Assembly (NCBI RefSeq): GCF_003057875.1
Contig: NZ_PYXZ01000008.1
Location: 124,001 to 188,000, forward strand
Length of the DNA: 64,000 bases
Direction: 5' to 3'
From: Nocardioides currus
GTDB taxonomy: Bacteria; Actinomycetota; Actinomycetes; Propionibacteriales; Nocardioidaceae
Shown: one piece after another, positions 7,035-16,071 of the stretch
Position numbering within the stretch: position 1 is the first letter of the stretch
Layout of the letters: every line of letters begins with the position of its first letter
The notes under the pieces: model-generated
Database searches by the model: none
Seen by the model: the letters and a program-made list of their open reading frames with translations, nothing else
What the model was told of the DNA's origin: nothing
Made by a program: the position numbers and the translations under genes

Positions 7035-8402
7035 CTAGTTGTTGGGCTCCAGCACCGGGCCCACGCCGCGCCGGCCCGCGACCCGGGCCTCGGCCAGCAG
7101 CTGGTCGGCCGCGATCCGTGCGCTGATCCCGTGCTGGCTCATCCGGGCCGCGATCAGCCCCGAGACGAGCGGGGTCGAGAAGGACGTGCCGCTCCACTTG
7201 GTCAGGCCCCAGAACTCCCGCTTGTCGCCGATGTTGGGCGACTCGTGGCAGAAGAAGGTCCCGGTCGGGTAGGCGTTGACCAGGTCCGTGCCGAGCGCGT
7301 AGACGTCGACCCAGCTGCCGAAGTTGGAGTACGGCGCGCGCTTGCCGTCCGGGTCGAGGGCTCCCACCGACACCGACCACGGGAAGGCCGCCGGCCAGAA
7401 CGGCCGCCGGTGCCCGTCGTTGCCGGCCGCGGCCACGAGCACGGTGCCCTTCTGGTGGCGCAGGCGCTGCTCGTGGAACACCTCGAAGCTGAGCAGCGGC
7501 ACCTCGTCGCGCGTGGGGCAGCCGGCCGAGAGCGAGATGATGTCGGGCGACAGCTCGAGCGCCTGCCCGAGCTGGATCACGATCTCCGACTCGTAGACCG
7601 CACCGCCGAGCGGCAGGAAGCCCTCGACCCGGATCTCCGAGGCCGGAGCCTGCGTCCGCACGACGCCGGCGATGAACGTGCCGTGCCCGGCGTAGGGGTG
7701 GATGTTGTTCAGGTCGATCGTCTCCGGGTCGCCGGTGACGCCTTCCAGCCACGGTGACTCGGGCGCCGTCGCGGCCGGGGGCCACCAGCCGGTGTCGACC
7801 ACCGAGACGAACACGCCGGTGCCGGCGCCGGTGTCGCTGGTCATCGGCGGCCACGGAGCGACGGCGCCGCGGACCTCCTCCGGCTCGGTCGCCGGGCAGG
7901 CGTAGCCACCGCCGGGCGTCACGAACAGGATGTGGTCGGGGGTGGCCTTGCCGACGCCGAGCTCCCGGTCGACGCGGCCGAGGACCTCGTCGATCGTGGT
8001 GTCCTTCTCGGTCTCCACCTGGATCGCGGTCAGCCCACGCATCCGCTGCGAGCGGTCGTCGGCGAGACGCCGTCCGCCGACCACCTCGGCGACCTCGGCC
8101 CAGTGCTCGTCGCGGGCGAGGATGAAGCCGGGCCGGTAGAGGTAGTCGAGCCACCCGTCCTCGGTCCACACCACGGCCGCCGCCTCGGGCCCGCCCATCG
8201 CCTCGATCAGGTAGGCGATCTGCTCGCGCAGGATCTCCTTGCGCAGGCGCGGACCGAGCTTGTCCGGGTCCCTGTCCGGGTCCCTGTCCGGGTCCCTGTC
8301 CGGGTCCCTGTCCGGGTCCCTGTCCGGGTCCCTGTCCGGGTCCCTGTCCGGGTCCCTGTCCGGGTCCTTGTCCTTCGGCTGGTCTGTGGGCTGGTTGGTC
8401 AT
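7035..8402 (-). CDS. Cytoplasmic S8 (subtilisin-like) serine protease with repeat N-terminus
   Basis: A 455-residue S8-family protease. The catalytic triad is intact: Asp203 in VSVVDTGW, His240 in GHGTFIAG and Ser407 in GTSFSTPLVSG, plus the oxyanion Asn328 in AAAGNDG. There is no signal peptide. Instead, residues 13-48 are nine tandem DPD(R/K) tetrapeptides encoded by a 12-bp repeat. A helical region of about 150 residues then precedes the catalytic domain. The gene is divergent from the CHAT gene (104-bp shared upstream region) and converges on the sigma operon. Absence of a secretion signal and pairing with a caspase-like protein suggest an intracellular proteolytic relay; the target is unknown. 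Confidence 0.92.
   Translation of the reverse strand: MTNQPTDQPKDKDPDRDPDRDPDRDPDRDPDRDPDRDPDRDPDRDPDKLGPRLRKEILREQIAYLIEAMGGPEAAAVVWTEDGWLDYLYRPGFILARDEHWAEVAEVVGGRRLADDRSQRMRGLTAIQVETEKDTTIDEVLGRVDRELGVGKATPDHILFVTPGGGYACPATEPEEVRGAVAPWPPMTSDTGAGTGVFVSVVDTGWWPPAATAPESPWLEGVTGDPETIDLNNIHPYAGHGTFIAGVVRTQAPASEIRVEGFLPLGGAVYESEIVIQLGQALELSPDIISLSAGCPTRDEVPLLSFEVFHEQRLRHQKGTVLVAAAGNDGHRRPFWPAAFPWSVSVGALDPDGKRAPYSNFGSWVDVYALGTDLVNAYPTGTFFCHESPNIGDKREFWGLTKWSGTSFSTPLVSGLIAARMSQHGISARIAADQLLAEARVAGRRGVGPVLEPNN
8261..8368. repeat. Nine-unit 12-bp tandem repeat inside the subtilase gene
   Basis: The + strand unit TGTCCGGGTCCC is repeated nine times without interruption; only the last unit differs, in its final base. 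On the minus strand each unit encodes Asp-Pro-Asp-Arg (Lys in the unit nearest the catalytic domain). The 12-bp unit keeps the frame, so copy number can change without disrupting the protein. The near-identity of the units suggests recent expansion or homogenisation. Confidence 0.95.
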
Positions 8403-8506
8403 GGCGAACCCCCGGATGGGCTTGGATGGAACGTGACGGGCGACGCCGGACGATGTTGCCCTGCTCGAGAATAGCGACGGGGCAGACCGGGTGGGAGGTG
8501 TGACGA

Positions 8507-11059
8507 GTGGCAGATGTGTCGGGTGAGGAGCTGCTCTCCCTGGTCCCCGTCGACCCCGACCGGGCGGCCGCGATCGCCTCCGAGCGGATCGGCGGCACGA
8601 CCGACCCGGTCCAGCTCTCCTACGCCCACCAGGCGCTCGGCATCCTGCTGCGCGACGGGGGCGACATCGACCTCGCGGTCACGCACCTGCGGACCGCCCG
8701 GCGGCTCTCGGCCGGGGCCGACCCGGACCGTGAGGCGGACGTGCGCGCCACCCTCGGGGTCGCGCTCGCGCTGCGGGGCCGTTCGGCCGCCGCGCTGCGC
8801 GAGCTCGACGGTGCGGCCGACCAGGCCACGGTCGACGGCGCCGTACGCCCCAAGGTGCTGATGCGCCGGGCCCACGTGCTCGCCTACCTCGGTCGGCACG
8901 CCGACGCCGTCGCCGACCTGCAGGAGGCGGTGCCGAGCTTCCACCGCGCGGGGGACGAGGTGTGGGAGGCGCGGGCCCTCAACCTGCGCGCGTTCGTGGA
9001 GCTGCTGCGGGGCGGGTTCTCGCGCGCCGAGCGCGACCTGCGCGCGGCCGACGAGCTGTTCACCCGGCAGGGGCAGCGCCTCGAGCGGCACCACGTCCGC
9101 CACAACCTCGCCCTCATCCGGTTCTTCCGCGGCGACGTGCCCGGCTCGCTGGCGGCGTTCGCGCGGCTCTCGGCGGACTACACCGCGCACGACCAGCCGC
9201 AGGTGGAGCTGGCCCTCGACCGCGCGCGGGTGCTGCTGACCGCCGGGCTGTCCGACGAGGCGGTCGCCGCGCTCGAGTCGGCGGCCGCGTGGACCGAGAG
9301 CCGACCGCGCTCGCGCGCCGAGCTGCTGGTGATGCGGGCGAGCGCCCGGCTCGGCCAGGGCAAGCCGGACCTCGCGCTCGACGACGCCCGCGCCGCACGA
9401 GCGTTGTTCGTGCGGCAGGAGCGCGACTGGTGGCGGATCCGTGCCGACCTGGTGGCCCTCCAGGCGCGGATCGAGCTGGGCCGGGGATCGCGCCGGGCCG
9501 CGGTCGCCCTCGCCGGCTCGCTGGCCGACGACCGGACCGAGGACCGGGTGCTGGCCCAGCTGCTCGCCGGGCGCGAGCTCGCGGCGACGGACCCGGCCGG
9601 CGCATCGACGTACCTCTCGAAGGCCGCGCTCGGCCGGCACCGCGGCACCCCCCTCAGCCGCAGCACGGCCTGGCTGGCGCACGCGCTCGACCTGGAGGTG
9701 CGCGGGCGGCCGCGGGTGCTCCAGGCCGTGGGGCACGGGCTCGACGCGCTCGCGGAGCACCGCGCGACGCTGGGCAGCCCCGAGCTCCGCGCGATGACCG
9801 CGATCCACAGCTCCGACCTGTCCACCCTGGCCGTGCGCCACGCCCTCCGGCGCGGGCCGCGTGCCCTGGTGGAGTGGGCCGATCGCGGTCGCGCCGCGTC
9901 GCTGAGCGAGCCGGTGCCGGCGCCGACCGACCCGGTGGTGGACGACCACCTCGCGGCGATCCGGGGGCTCTCGCACCGCATCGGCGAGGAGACCGACCCC
10001 GACGTCGTCGCCGCTCTCGTCCGCGAGCGCAGCCAGCGGGAGCGGGCCGTGCGCCTCGCCTGGGCCGCGACGTCCGGGGCCGGCGGACGCACGGCGACGG
10101 TCGGTGCCGACGAGCTCGTCGAGCGGCTCGATGACCGGGTGCTGGTCGAGCTGGTCAACGTCGACGAGCGGTTGTACGCCGTCGTGGTGCGCGACGGCCG
10201 GTGGCGCACGATCGACGTGGGTCCGCTGGCGGCCGCGCAGAAGGCCGTCGACCGCGCCCTCTACGGCCTGCGCAGCGCCACGCGCGGACGCCCCATCGAC
10301 CTCGCGCCCCTCGCCGCCCGGCTCGAGTCGGCGCTGCTCGGCTCGGTCGTGCGACTGCTGCCGCCCGACCGGCCCGTGGTGGTCTCCCCGCCCACCGGGT
10401 TGCTCAGCGCGCCGTGGGGGCTGCTGCCCTCGCTGCACCAGCGGCCCGTCGCCATCACCCCGTCGGCGACCGCGTGGGCGCGCGCCCGGGCGGCGTCCTC
10501 CTCGTCGTCGCGAGCGGTGTTCGTCGCGGGGCCGGGACTGCCCTCGGGCGGCGGGGAGGTCGCGCCCCTCGCCGGCGGCGCCACCACCGTCGTCGGCGAG
10601 GAGGCCACCGTGCCGCGGGTGCTGTCGCTGCTCGACGGCGCCGGGCTGGTGCACATCGCGGCGCACGGCTCCTTCCGCTCCGAGAGCCCGATGTTCTCCT
10701 CGCTGACCCTCGCCGACGGCCCGCTGACGGTCGGCGACATCCACCGGCTCGCCGAGCCGCCCCACCGGATCGTGCTGCCCGCCTGCCGCTCGGGGGTCGT
10801 CGCGGCCATCGGGAGCGGCGGCGGGCAGGACGTGATCGGCTTCGCGTCGGCCCTGCTGACGCAGGGCACCGCCGGGGTGATCGCCTCCATCGCCGACGTC
10901 GACGACGCGGCGACCGTCGCGGTGATGCTCGACCTGCACGCCGGCCTGGCGCGCGGGGAGCGGCTGGACGAGGCCCTCGCCTCCGCCCGGCGCGCGGCCG
11001 CCGACGAGCCCGTCCGCCACGCGACCGCCGTGCTGTTCGCGGCCATGGGCGCGGCGTAG
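8507..11059 (+). CDS. TPR-CHAT (caspase-like) domain protein
   Basis: An 850-residue protein. The first ~480 residues are helical TPR-like repeats. The C-terminal ~300 residues are a CHAT domain, a caspase/separase-family cysteine peptidase fold. The presumed catalytic dyad is intact: His720 in VHIAAHGSF and Cys760 in VLPACRSG. A third conserved segment, GFASALLTQGTAGVIAS, follows. The GTG start at 8507 has a GGGAGG ribosome site 8 nt upstream. There is no signal peptide or membrane helix. CHAT proteins are proteases that act on specific partners in regulated and cell-suicide or defence systems. The neighbours (sigma factor, subtilase, small coupled protein) suggest a dedicated signalling/proteolysis module whose trigger and substrate are not visible. 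Confidence 0.92.
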   Translation: MADVSGEELLSLVPVDPDRAAAIASERIGGTTDPVQLSYAHQALGILLRDGGDIDLAVTHLRTARRLSAGADPDREADVRATLGVALALRGRSAAALRELDGAADQATVDGAVRPKVLMRRAHVLAYLGRHADAVADLQEAVPSFHRAGDEVWEARALNLRAFVELLRGGFSRAERDLRAADELFTRQGQRLERHHVRHNLALIRFFRGDVPGSLAAFARLSADYTAHDQPQVELALDRARVLLTAGLSDEAVAALESAAAWTESRPRSRAELLVMRASARLGQGKPDLALDDARAARALFVRQERDWWRIRADLVALQARIELGRGSRRAAVALAGSLADDRTEDRVLAQLLAGRELAATDPAGASTYLSKAALGRHRGTPLSRSTAWLAHALDLEVRGRPRVLQAVGHGLDALAEHRATLGSPELRAMTAIHSSDLSTLAVRHALRRGPRALVEWADRGRAASLSEPVPAPTDPVVDDHLAAIRGLSHRIGEETDPDVVAALVRERSQRERAVRLAWAATSGAGGRTATVGADELVERLDDRVLVELVNVDERLYAVVVRDGRWRTIDVGPLAAAQKAVDRALYGLRSATRGRPIDLAPLAARLESALLGSVVRLLPPDRPVVVSPPTGLLSAPWGLLPSLHQRPVAITPSATAWARARAASSSSSRAVFVAGPGLPSGGGEVAPLAGGATTVVGEEATVPRVLSLLDGAGLVHIAAHGSFRSESPMFSSLTLADGPLTVGDIHRLAEPPHRIVLPACRSGVVAAIGSGGGQDVIGFASALLTQGTAGVIASIADVDDAATVAVMLDLHAGLARGERLDEALASARRAAADEPVRHATAVLFAAMGAA

Positions 11060-11183
11060 GCGACCACTGCGTCGGACCTCAGCCGGGACGTCCGGCGAGG
11101 TGGCTGCCCCGGCGACCGCAGCGTCGGACGCACCGCTCAACGTCCGACGAGGTGGCTGCCCCGGCGACCGCAGCGTCGGACGT
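11060..11183. repeat. Two full and one partial copy of a 44-bp palindromic element
   Basis: Full copies lie at 11088-11131 and 11140-11183. Each has 10-bp stems (ACGTCCGACG and CGTCGGACGT, with one or two changes in the first copy) and an interior containing GGCTGCCCCGGCGACCG. A right-half-like fragment lies at 11060-11079. The array fills the gap between the CHAT stop codon and the hutI stop codon. The same element recurs at about 22.4 kb and inside the EtfD-like gene (47359-47828). It may act as a bidirectional terminator between the convergent genes, but its dispersal suggests a mobile or REP-like repeat. Confidence 0.85.
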
Positions 11184-12349
11184 CAGGCGGGGACGACCGG
11201 ACGCCCGCCCTGCCAGACTCCGGCGACGAGGGGGACGCCGGGGCGGTAGGCGAGGTGGAGGTACGACGGCGCGTCGAGGAGCACCAGGTCGGCACGCTTG
11301 CCCGGGGCGATCACGCCGACGTCGTCGCGGTCGAGGGCGGCGGCACCCGTCGCGGTGGCCGCGTGCAGCGCCTCGGCCGGGCTCATCCGCATCTCGCGGA
11401 CGGCCAGCGCGATGCACAGCGCCATCGACGAGGTGAAGCACGAGCCGGGGTTGCAGTCGCTCGCGATCGCCACCCGCACGCCGGCGTCGAGGAGGGCGCG
11501 GGCGTCGGGGTAGGGGTGCCGGGTCGAGAACTCCACGCCGGGGAGCAGGGTCGCGATCGTGCCGGAGTCGGCGAGCGCACTCACGTCGTCGTCGGCGAGG
11601 TAGGTGCAGTGGTCGACCGCGACCAGGCCGAGCTCGGCGGCGAGCTTGACGCCCGCGCCGTACGTCAGCTGGTTGGCGTGGAGGCGACCGCGCAGGCCGT
11701 GGTCGCTTCCGGCCGTGAGGATCGCCCGCGCCTGGTCGACGTCGAAGGCGCCGTCCTCGCAGAAGACGTCGATCCAGCGCGCGTGCGGTGCGGCCGCGGT
11801 CAGCATCGGGCCGGTGACGAGGTCGACGTAGTCCTCGGGGGTGGTGCCGCTCGGGACGACGTGGGCGCCGAGGAAGGTGGTGTCCTCGGTGAAGTGGCGG
11901 GCCACGGCGAGCGAGCGAGCCTCGTCGTGGACCGACAGCCCGTAGCCGCTCTTGATCTCCAGCGAGGTGGTGCCCTGCGCGCGCATCTCGGCGACCAGGC
12001 GGGCGACGTGCGAGACGAGCTGCTCGTCCCCTGCCGCACGGGTGGCCGCGACGGTGGTGCGGATCCCGCCGGCGGAGTAGGGCTCGCCGGTCATGCGGGC
12101 GGCGAACTCCCGCGACCGGTCGCCCGTGAAGACCAGGTGGCTGTGGCTGTCCACGTAGCCCGGGATGACGGCGCGGCCGCCCGCGTCGTACGCCGTGTCG
12201 GCCGCCGGCGCCTCAGAGGCCGGGCCGACCCACACGACGGTGTCGCCGTCGAGCACGACCGCGGCGTCCTCGACGAGGCCCAGCAGGCCCTCGCGCGCCG
12301 GGTCGTTGGTGGTCAGCTCACCGATGCCGGTGATCACGACGGAGCTCAC
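11183..12349 (-). CDS. hutI: Imidazolonepropionase
   Basis: HutI hydrolyses 4-imidazolone-5-propanoate to N-formimino-L-glutamate in histidine degradation. The 388-residue protein has amidohydrolase features: the HSHLVFTGD metal site near residue 70, [29 protein letters not shown], and the late Asp in ASDCNPGS. Length fits the family. The GTG at 12349 was chosen because it overlaps the hutF stop by 4 bp (GTGA) and sits about 10 nt from a GGGAAGG site; a GTG nine bases upstream is possible. It is the last gene of the M20-hutF-hutI operon, while hutU and hutH lie about 27 kb away. Its 3' end abuts a 44-bp palindromic repeat. Confidence 0.95.
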   Translation of the reverse strand: MSSVVITGIGELTTNDPAREGLLGLVEDAAVVLDGDTVVWVGPASEAPAADTAYDAGGRAVIPGYVDSHSHLVFTGDRSREFAARMTGEPYSAGGIRTTVAATRAAGDEQLVSHVARLVAEMRAQGTTSLEIKSGYGLSVHDEARSLAVARHFTEDTTFLGAHVVPSGTTPEDYVDLVTGPMLTAAAPHARWIDVFCEDGAFDVDQARAILTAGSDHGLRGRLHANQLTYGAGVKLAAELGLVAVDHCTYLADDDVSALADSGTIATLLPGVEFSTRHPYPDARALLDAGVRVAIASDCNPGSCFTSSMALCIALAVREMRMSPAEALHAATATGAAALDRDDVGVIAPGKRADLVLLDAPSYLHLAYRPGVPLVAGVWQGGRPVVPA

Positions 12350-13671
12350 GATGCCCACACCTTCCCGATCGCGTCCGCCAGGTCGCGACCGACCTGCTCG
12401 CGGTCACCCTGCCGGAAGACGACCCGCCCGTCGACCACGGTCTGGACGACGTCGGCGCCGGTCGCGGCGAAGACGACGGTGTGCTCGTCGGCGCCCGTGC
12501 CGGCGGTGCGTGGGCTGGCCGTGTCGAGCGTGACGAGGTCGGCGCGCCGGCCGACGGCGATCGCGCCCGCGTCGTCCCAGCCGAGGCTGGCGTGACCGGC
12601 GACGGTGGCGGCGTGCACCAGCTCGGCCGCCTGCCAGTGCCCGCGCTGCTGGGTCACGAGCCGCTCGTCGAGCTCGACCGCGCGCATCTCCTCGAACAGG
12701 TCGACGACGGCATGGCTGTCCGAGCCGAGGGTCAGACGCGCCCCCGCGTCGTGCAGGCGACGCGACGGACCGACCCCGTCGCCGAGGTCGCGCTCGGTGG
12801 TCGGGCAGAACGACACGAACGACCGCGCCGACCCGAGCAGCGCGACGTCGTCGTCGGTGAGGTGCGTGGCGTGCACGGCCGAGGTCATCGGTCCGAGGAG
12901 TCCGTGGTCGGCGAGGAGGCGCGCGGGCGTCACGCCGTACGCCGCGAGGCAGCCGTCGTTCTCGGCGACCTGCTCGGAGAGGTGGACGTGGAGGGGTCGG
13001 CCGTCGGCCCAGCCGGCGAGCGGGCCGAGCGCGGACGCGGGGTCGGCCGGCAGCGCACGCACGGAGTGGAGGGCGCCGGCGACGAGCGCCGAGTCGGTCC
13101 CGCCGAGCCCGGAGACGCGCTCGGCCCAGGCGTCGGCCGACCCGTCGTCGTACCTCACCTGCGCGCCCTGCGGCGGAGCGCCGAAGCCGCTGGAGAGGTA
13201 GAGCGTGTCGAGCAGCGTGATCCGCAGGCCCGCCACGCGCGCGGCCTCGATGAGCGCGAGACCCATGGCGTTGGGCTCGTCGTACTGGCGGCCGTCGGGC
13301 TGGTGGTGGAGGTAGTGGAACTCGCCGAGGCCGGTGATCCCGGTCGCGACCATCTCGCGGAAGGTGGCGGTGGCCAGCGCGAGGTAGGTGTCGGGGTCGA
13401 GCCGCTCGGCGACGGAGTACATCTGGTCGCGCCAGGTCCAGAAGCTGCCGCGCTCGCGCTGCGTGCGGCCGCGCAGGGCCCGGTGGAAGGCGTGGCTGTG
13501 GGTGTTGGCGAGGCCGGGGATAGTGAGCCCGGCGAGTCGCTCCCCCGCCGGTGACGCATCCGGTGTCACTGACGCGAACCGGCCGTCGGCGATCTCCACG
13601 CGTACGTCGCTGCGCACACCGTCGGGCAGGAGGGCACGCTCGAGGACGAACGACGTCACGACCTCGCTCAT
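12346..13671 (-). CDS. hutF: Formimidoylglutamate deiminase
   Basis: HutF converts N-formimino-L-glutamate to N-formyl-L-glutamate and ammonia, the branch that needs a deformylase next. The 441-residue amidohydrolase shows [11 protein letters not shown] (metal site), [18 protein letters not shown] and [10 protein letters not shown]. The ATG at 13671 overlaps the stop of the upstream M20 gene by 4 bp (ATGA), and the 3' end overlaps hutI by 4 bp, so the three genes are translationally coupled. Using HutF rather than HutG-type formiminoglutamase means this organism follows the five-step hut route. Confidence 0.95.
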   Translation of the reverse strand: MSEVVTSFVLERALLPDGVRSDVRVEIADGRFASVTPDASPAGERLAGLTIPGLANTHSHAFHRALRGRTQRERGSFWTWRDQMYSVAERLDPDTYLALATATFREMVATGITGLGEFHYLHHQPDGRQYDEPNAMGLALIEAARVAGLRITLLDTLYLSSGFGAPPQGAQVRYDDGSADAWAERVSGLGGTDSALVAGALHSVRALPADPASALGPLAGWADGRPLHVHLSEQVAENDGCLAAYGVTPARLLADHGLLGPMTSAVHATHLTDDDVALLGSARSFVSFCPTTERDLGDGVGPSRRLHDAGARLTLGSDSHAVVDLFEEMRAVELDERLVTQQRGHWQAAELVHAATVAGHASLGWDDAGAIAVGRRADLVTLDTASPRTAGTGADEHTVVFAATGADVVQTVVDGRVVFRQGDREQVGRDLADAIGKVWAS

Positions 13672-14861
13672 CGGGCGAGCCTGGCCAGGGTGTCGGCGAG
13701 GGCGTCGACGCCGGCCAGGCAGTCGGCGGTCTCGGCGTGCTCGTCGGGCGAGTGCGAGATGCCGGTCGGGTTGCGCACGAAGAGCATCGCGGTCGGGATC
13801 CCGGCGGCGGACAGGATGCCGGCGTCGTGGCCGGCCTGGGTCGGGATGATCGGCCAGTCGCCGATGCCCGCGAGGTCGCGGGCGAGGTCGGGGTCGAAGG
13901 CGACCGAGCCCGACACCGACTCGGGCGTGACCCTCAGCGAGGTCTCGTCGCGCGACGCACGCTCGCCGGCCTGCCGGGAGATCGCGTCGACCAGCTCGGC
14001 CAGCGCCTCGTCGGAGGAGCACCTCGCGTCCAGCCACGCGGTCACCCGGGAGGGCACGGCGTTGGTGCCGTTGGGCGCCACCTCGATGCGGCCGAAGGTG
14101 GCGCGCTGACCGGCCAGGCGCGCCTGCTTGTTGGCGGCCAGCGCCGTCATGGCGTAGGTGAGCATCGGGTCGCGGCGGTCCTCCATCCGCGTGGTGCCCG
14201 CGTGGTTGGCCTCGCCCTCGAAGTCGAAGCGGTAGCGCCCGTGCGGCCAGATCTCGCTGGCCACGCCGACGGCCACGTCGCGGTCGACGAGGTCGCGGCC
14301 CTGCTCGACGTGCAGCTCGACGAAGCAGCCGACGTCGTCGAGCGACAGCAGTCCGGTCGACGGATCGAGCCCGGCCGCGGCGACCGCGTCACCGAGGAAG
14401 ACGCCGTCGCGGTCGCGGCGCTCGCGCGCGTCCGCCCAGGTCGAGGCGCCGGTGACGAGCCGGGAGCCGAGGCAGGCCAGGCCGAAGCGCGAGCCCTCCT
14501 CCTCGGTGAAGACGGAGACGCCGATCGGGCGGCTCGGCGAGAACCCGCGCGCGCGCAGCACGTCGACGGCGGCCAGCGCCGAGACCACGCCGAGCGGGCC
14601 GTCGTACGCCCCACCGTCGAGCACGGAGTCGAGGTGGGAGCCGGTCAGGACCGCCGGACCACTCGCCTCGGAGGGCCGCCACCAGGCGACCTGGTTGCCC
14701 ATCCCGTCGGTCTCGACGTCGAGGCCGCGCGCGAGGGCCTGCTCGGTGAACCAGGCACGGAGCTCGCTCTCCGCCGAGGTCCAGGGCTGACGGAAGTAGC
14801 CGCCCGAGGAGGCCGAGCGCCCCACGTCGTGCAGGTCGCGCCACATCGCCTCGAAGCTCAT
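13668..14861 (-). CDS. M20 amidohydrolase (annotated-allantoate-type), likely hut deformylase
   Basis: A 397-residue zinc-dependent M20 amidohydrolase of the allantoate amidohydrolase/N-carbamoyl-amino-acid hydrolase group. It has GSHLDSVLDGGAYDGPLG (metal ligands His and Asp), FTEEEGSRFG, ELHVEQG and a C-terminal PTQAGHDAG His motif. It is the first gene of the M20-hutF-hutI operon and overlaps hutF by 4 bp. HutF makes N-formylglutamate, and no classical HutG deformylase gene is visible in the window. I therefore infer that this enzyme hydrolyses N-formyl-L-glutamate to glutamate and formate. A palindrome shared with the hutH promoter lies 55 bp upstream. Confidence 0.85.
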   Translation of the reverse strand: MSFEAMWRDLHDVGRSASSGGYFRQPWTSAESELRAWFTEQALARGLDVETDGMGNQVAWWRPSEASGPAVLTGSHLDSVLDGGAYDGPLGVVSALAAVDVLRARGFSPSRPIGVSVFTEEEGSRFGLACLGSRLVTGASTWADARERRDRDGVFLGDAVAAAGLDPSTGLLSLDDVGCFVELHVEQGRDLVDRDVAVGVASEIWPHGRYRFDFEGEANHAGTTRMEDRRDPMLTYAMTALAANKQARLAGQRATFGRIEVAPNGTNAVPSRVTAWLDARCSSDEALAELVDAISRQAGERASRDETSLRVTPESVSGSVAFDPDLARDLAGIGDWPIIPTQAGHDAGILSAAGIPTAMLFVRNPTGISHSPDEHAETADCLAGVDALADTLARLAR

Positions 14862-14915
14862 GCGTCGAGTCCATCGGCTCGCGGTCGCCGGGTCAACGCG
14901 ACCCCCCGCCGCAAC

Positions 14916-14931
14916 GTCTCGGATCCGAGAC
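14916..14931. promoter_or_regulatory. hut operator 1 (perfect 16-bp palindrome)
   Basis: GTCTCGGATCCGAGAC is a perfect 16-bp palindrome located 55 bp upstream of the M20-hutF-hutI operon. A version with one base changed lies in front of hutH (42641-42656). Sharing between two otherwise separate hut operons makes it a strong candidate for the binding site of a common hut regulator, perhaps the IclR protein encoded at 43386. Confidence 0.75.
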
Positions 14932-14934
14932 TGA

Positions 14935-16032
14935 TCACCCCGTCCAGGCGCCGGTGTCCCACGCGGTGTTCAGGACCGACACGTACGGCGCCAGGTCCCA
15001 CCCCTGCTCGGCGACCCAGGCGTCCGAGAAGTAGGTGTCGAGGTAGCGCACGCCGTCGTCGCACAGCAGCGTCACGATGGAGCCCGACTCCCCGGCGGCG
15101 TGCAGGTCGCAGGCCAGCTTGGTGGCGGCGTAGAGCGCGGTGCCGGTCGAGGGACCGGCGAGCTGGCCGGTCCGCGACCGCAGGAAGTGCGACGCGGCCA
15201 CCGACGCCGCGTCGGGCACGCGCACCAGCCGGTCGACCACCTCCGGCAGGAAGGACGGCTCGGCCCGCGGGCGCCCGATCCCCTCGATCCTCGAGCCGCA
15301 GGTCGTCTCGCCGCAGCCGGGGTCACGGAAGGCCGCGAGGAACGCGGAGTTCTCCGGGTCGACGACGCAGACCCGGGTGGACAGCCCGCGGAAGCGGACG
15401 AAGCGTCCGATCGTGGCCGACGTCCCGCCGGTGCCGGCACCGACGACGACCCACGTCGGCTCGGGGTGCCGCTCCATCGCGAGCTGGTCGAAGATCGACT
15501 CGGCGATGTTGTTGTTGCCGCGCCAGTCCGTGGCCCGCTCGGCGAAGGTGAACTGGTCGAGGTAGTGCCCGCCGCTCTTCTCGGCGAGCCCGCGCGCCAC
15601 GTCGTAGACCGACGCCGGGTCGTCCACCAGCACGCACACGCCGCCCTCGCGCTGGATCAGCGCGATCTTGGACGGCGAGGTCGACCTGGCCATCACCGCG
15701 GTGAACGGCAGCCCCAGCATCCGCGCGAAGAACGCCTCGCTGACCGCGGTCGAGCCCGACGACGCCTCGACGACGTGCGTGCCCTCGGAGATCAGTCCGC
15801 TGCACAGGCCGTAGAGGAACAGCGAGCGGGCGAGGCGGTGCTTGAGCGAGCCGGTCGGGTGCGTCGACTCGTCCTTGAGGTAGAGGTCGATCCCGGGCAT
15901 GGCGGGGATCCGCATGGCGTGCAGGTGCGTGTCGGCCGACCGCGTCTGGTCGGCCTTGAGCCGGCGGATCGCCTCGACCACCCAGCCGCGCTCGGCCGGC
16001 CCCGACTGGTCCAGCTCGACGAGTTGCTCCAT
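14935..16032 (-). CDS. cds1: PLP-dependent cysteine desulfhydrase (Cds1-like)
   Basis: A 365-residue PLP enzyme of the cysteine synthase fold. [17 protein letters not shown] carries the PLP lysine, [14 protein letters not shown] is the substrate/cofactor loop, and [13 protein letters not shown] is the phosphate-binding glycine loop. The extended form with [17 protein letters not shown] matches the actinobacterial Cds1 group (Rv3684-like), which degrades L-cysteine to sulfide, pyruvate and ammonia. It may support sulfide formation and redox balance. The start at ATG 16032 gives the normal family N-terminus. It is divergent from the nitroreductase gene, with 39 bp between the two starts. Function is inferred from similarity; cysteine synthase activity cannot be excluded. 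Confidence 0.85.
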   Translation of the reverse strand: MEQLVELDQSGPAERGWVVEAIRRLKADQTRSADTHLHAMRIPAMPGIDLYLKDESTHPTGSLKHRLARSLFLYGLCSGLISEGTHVVEASSGSTAVSEAFFARMLGLPFTAVMARSTSPSKIALIQREGGVCVLVDDPASVYDVARGLAEKSGGHYLDQFTFAERATDWRGNNNIAESIFDQLAMERHPEPTWVVVGAGTGGTSATIGRFVRFRGLSTRVCVVDPENSAFLAAFRDPGCGETTCGSRIEGIGRPRAEPSFLPEVVDRLVRVPDAASVAASHFLRSRTGQLAGPSTGTALYAATKLACDLHAAGESGSIVTLLCDDGVRYLDTYFSDAWVAEQGWDLAPYVSVLNTAWDTGAWTG

Positions 16033-16071
16033 GGCGCGAGCGTGCCACACCGCGCGTGCCACAGTGTCGTC

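Noticed and set aside
8261..8368. Possible CRISPR or VNTR array
   Set aside because: Units are contiguous 12-mers without spacers and lie inside a coding frame, so this is a coding tandem repeat, not CRISPR.
8239..8436. Plus-strand ORF with repeated Gly-Ser-Leu-Ser
   Set aside because: It is only the reverse reading of the 12-bp tandem repeat inside the subtilase gene and has no start context.
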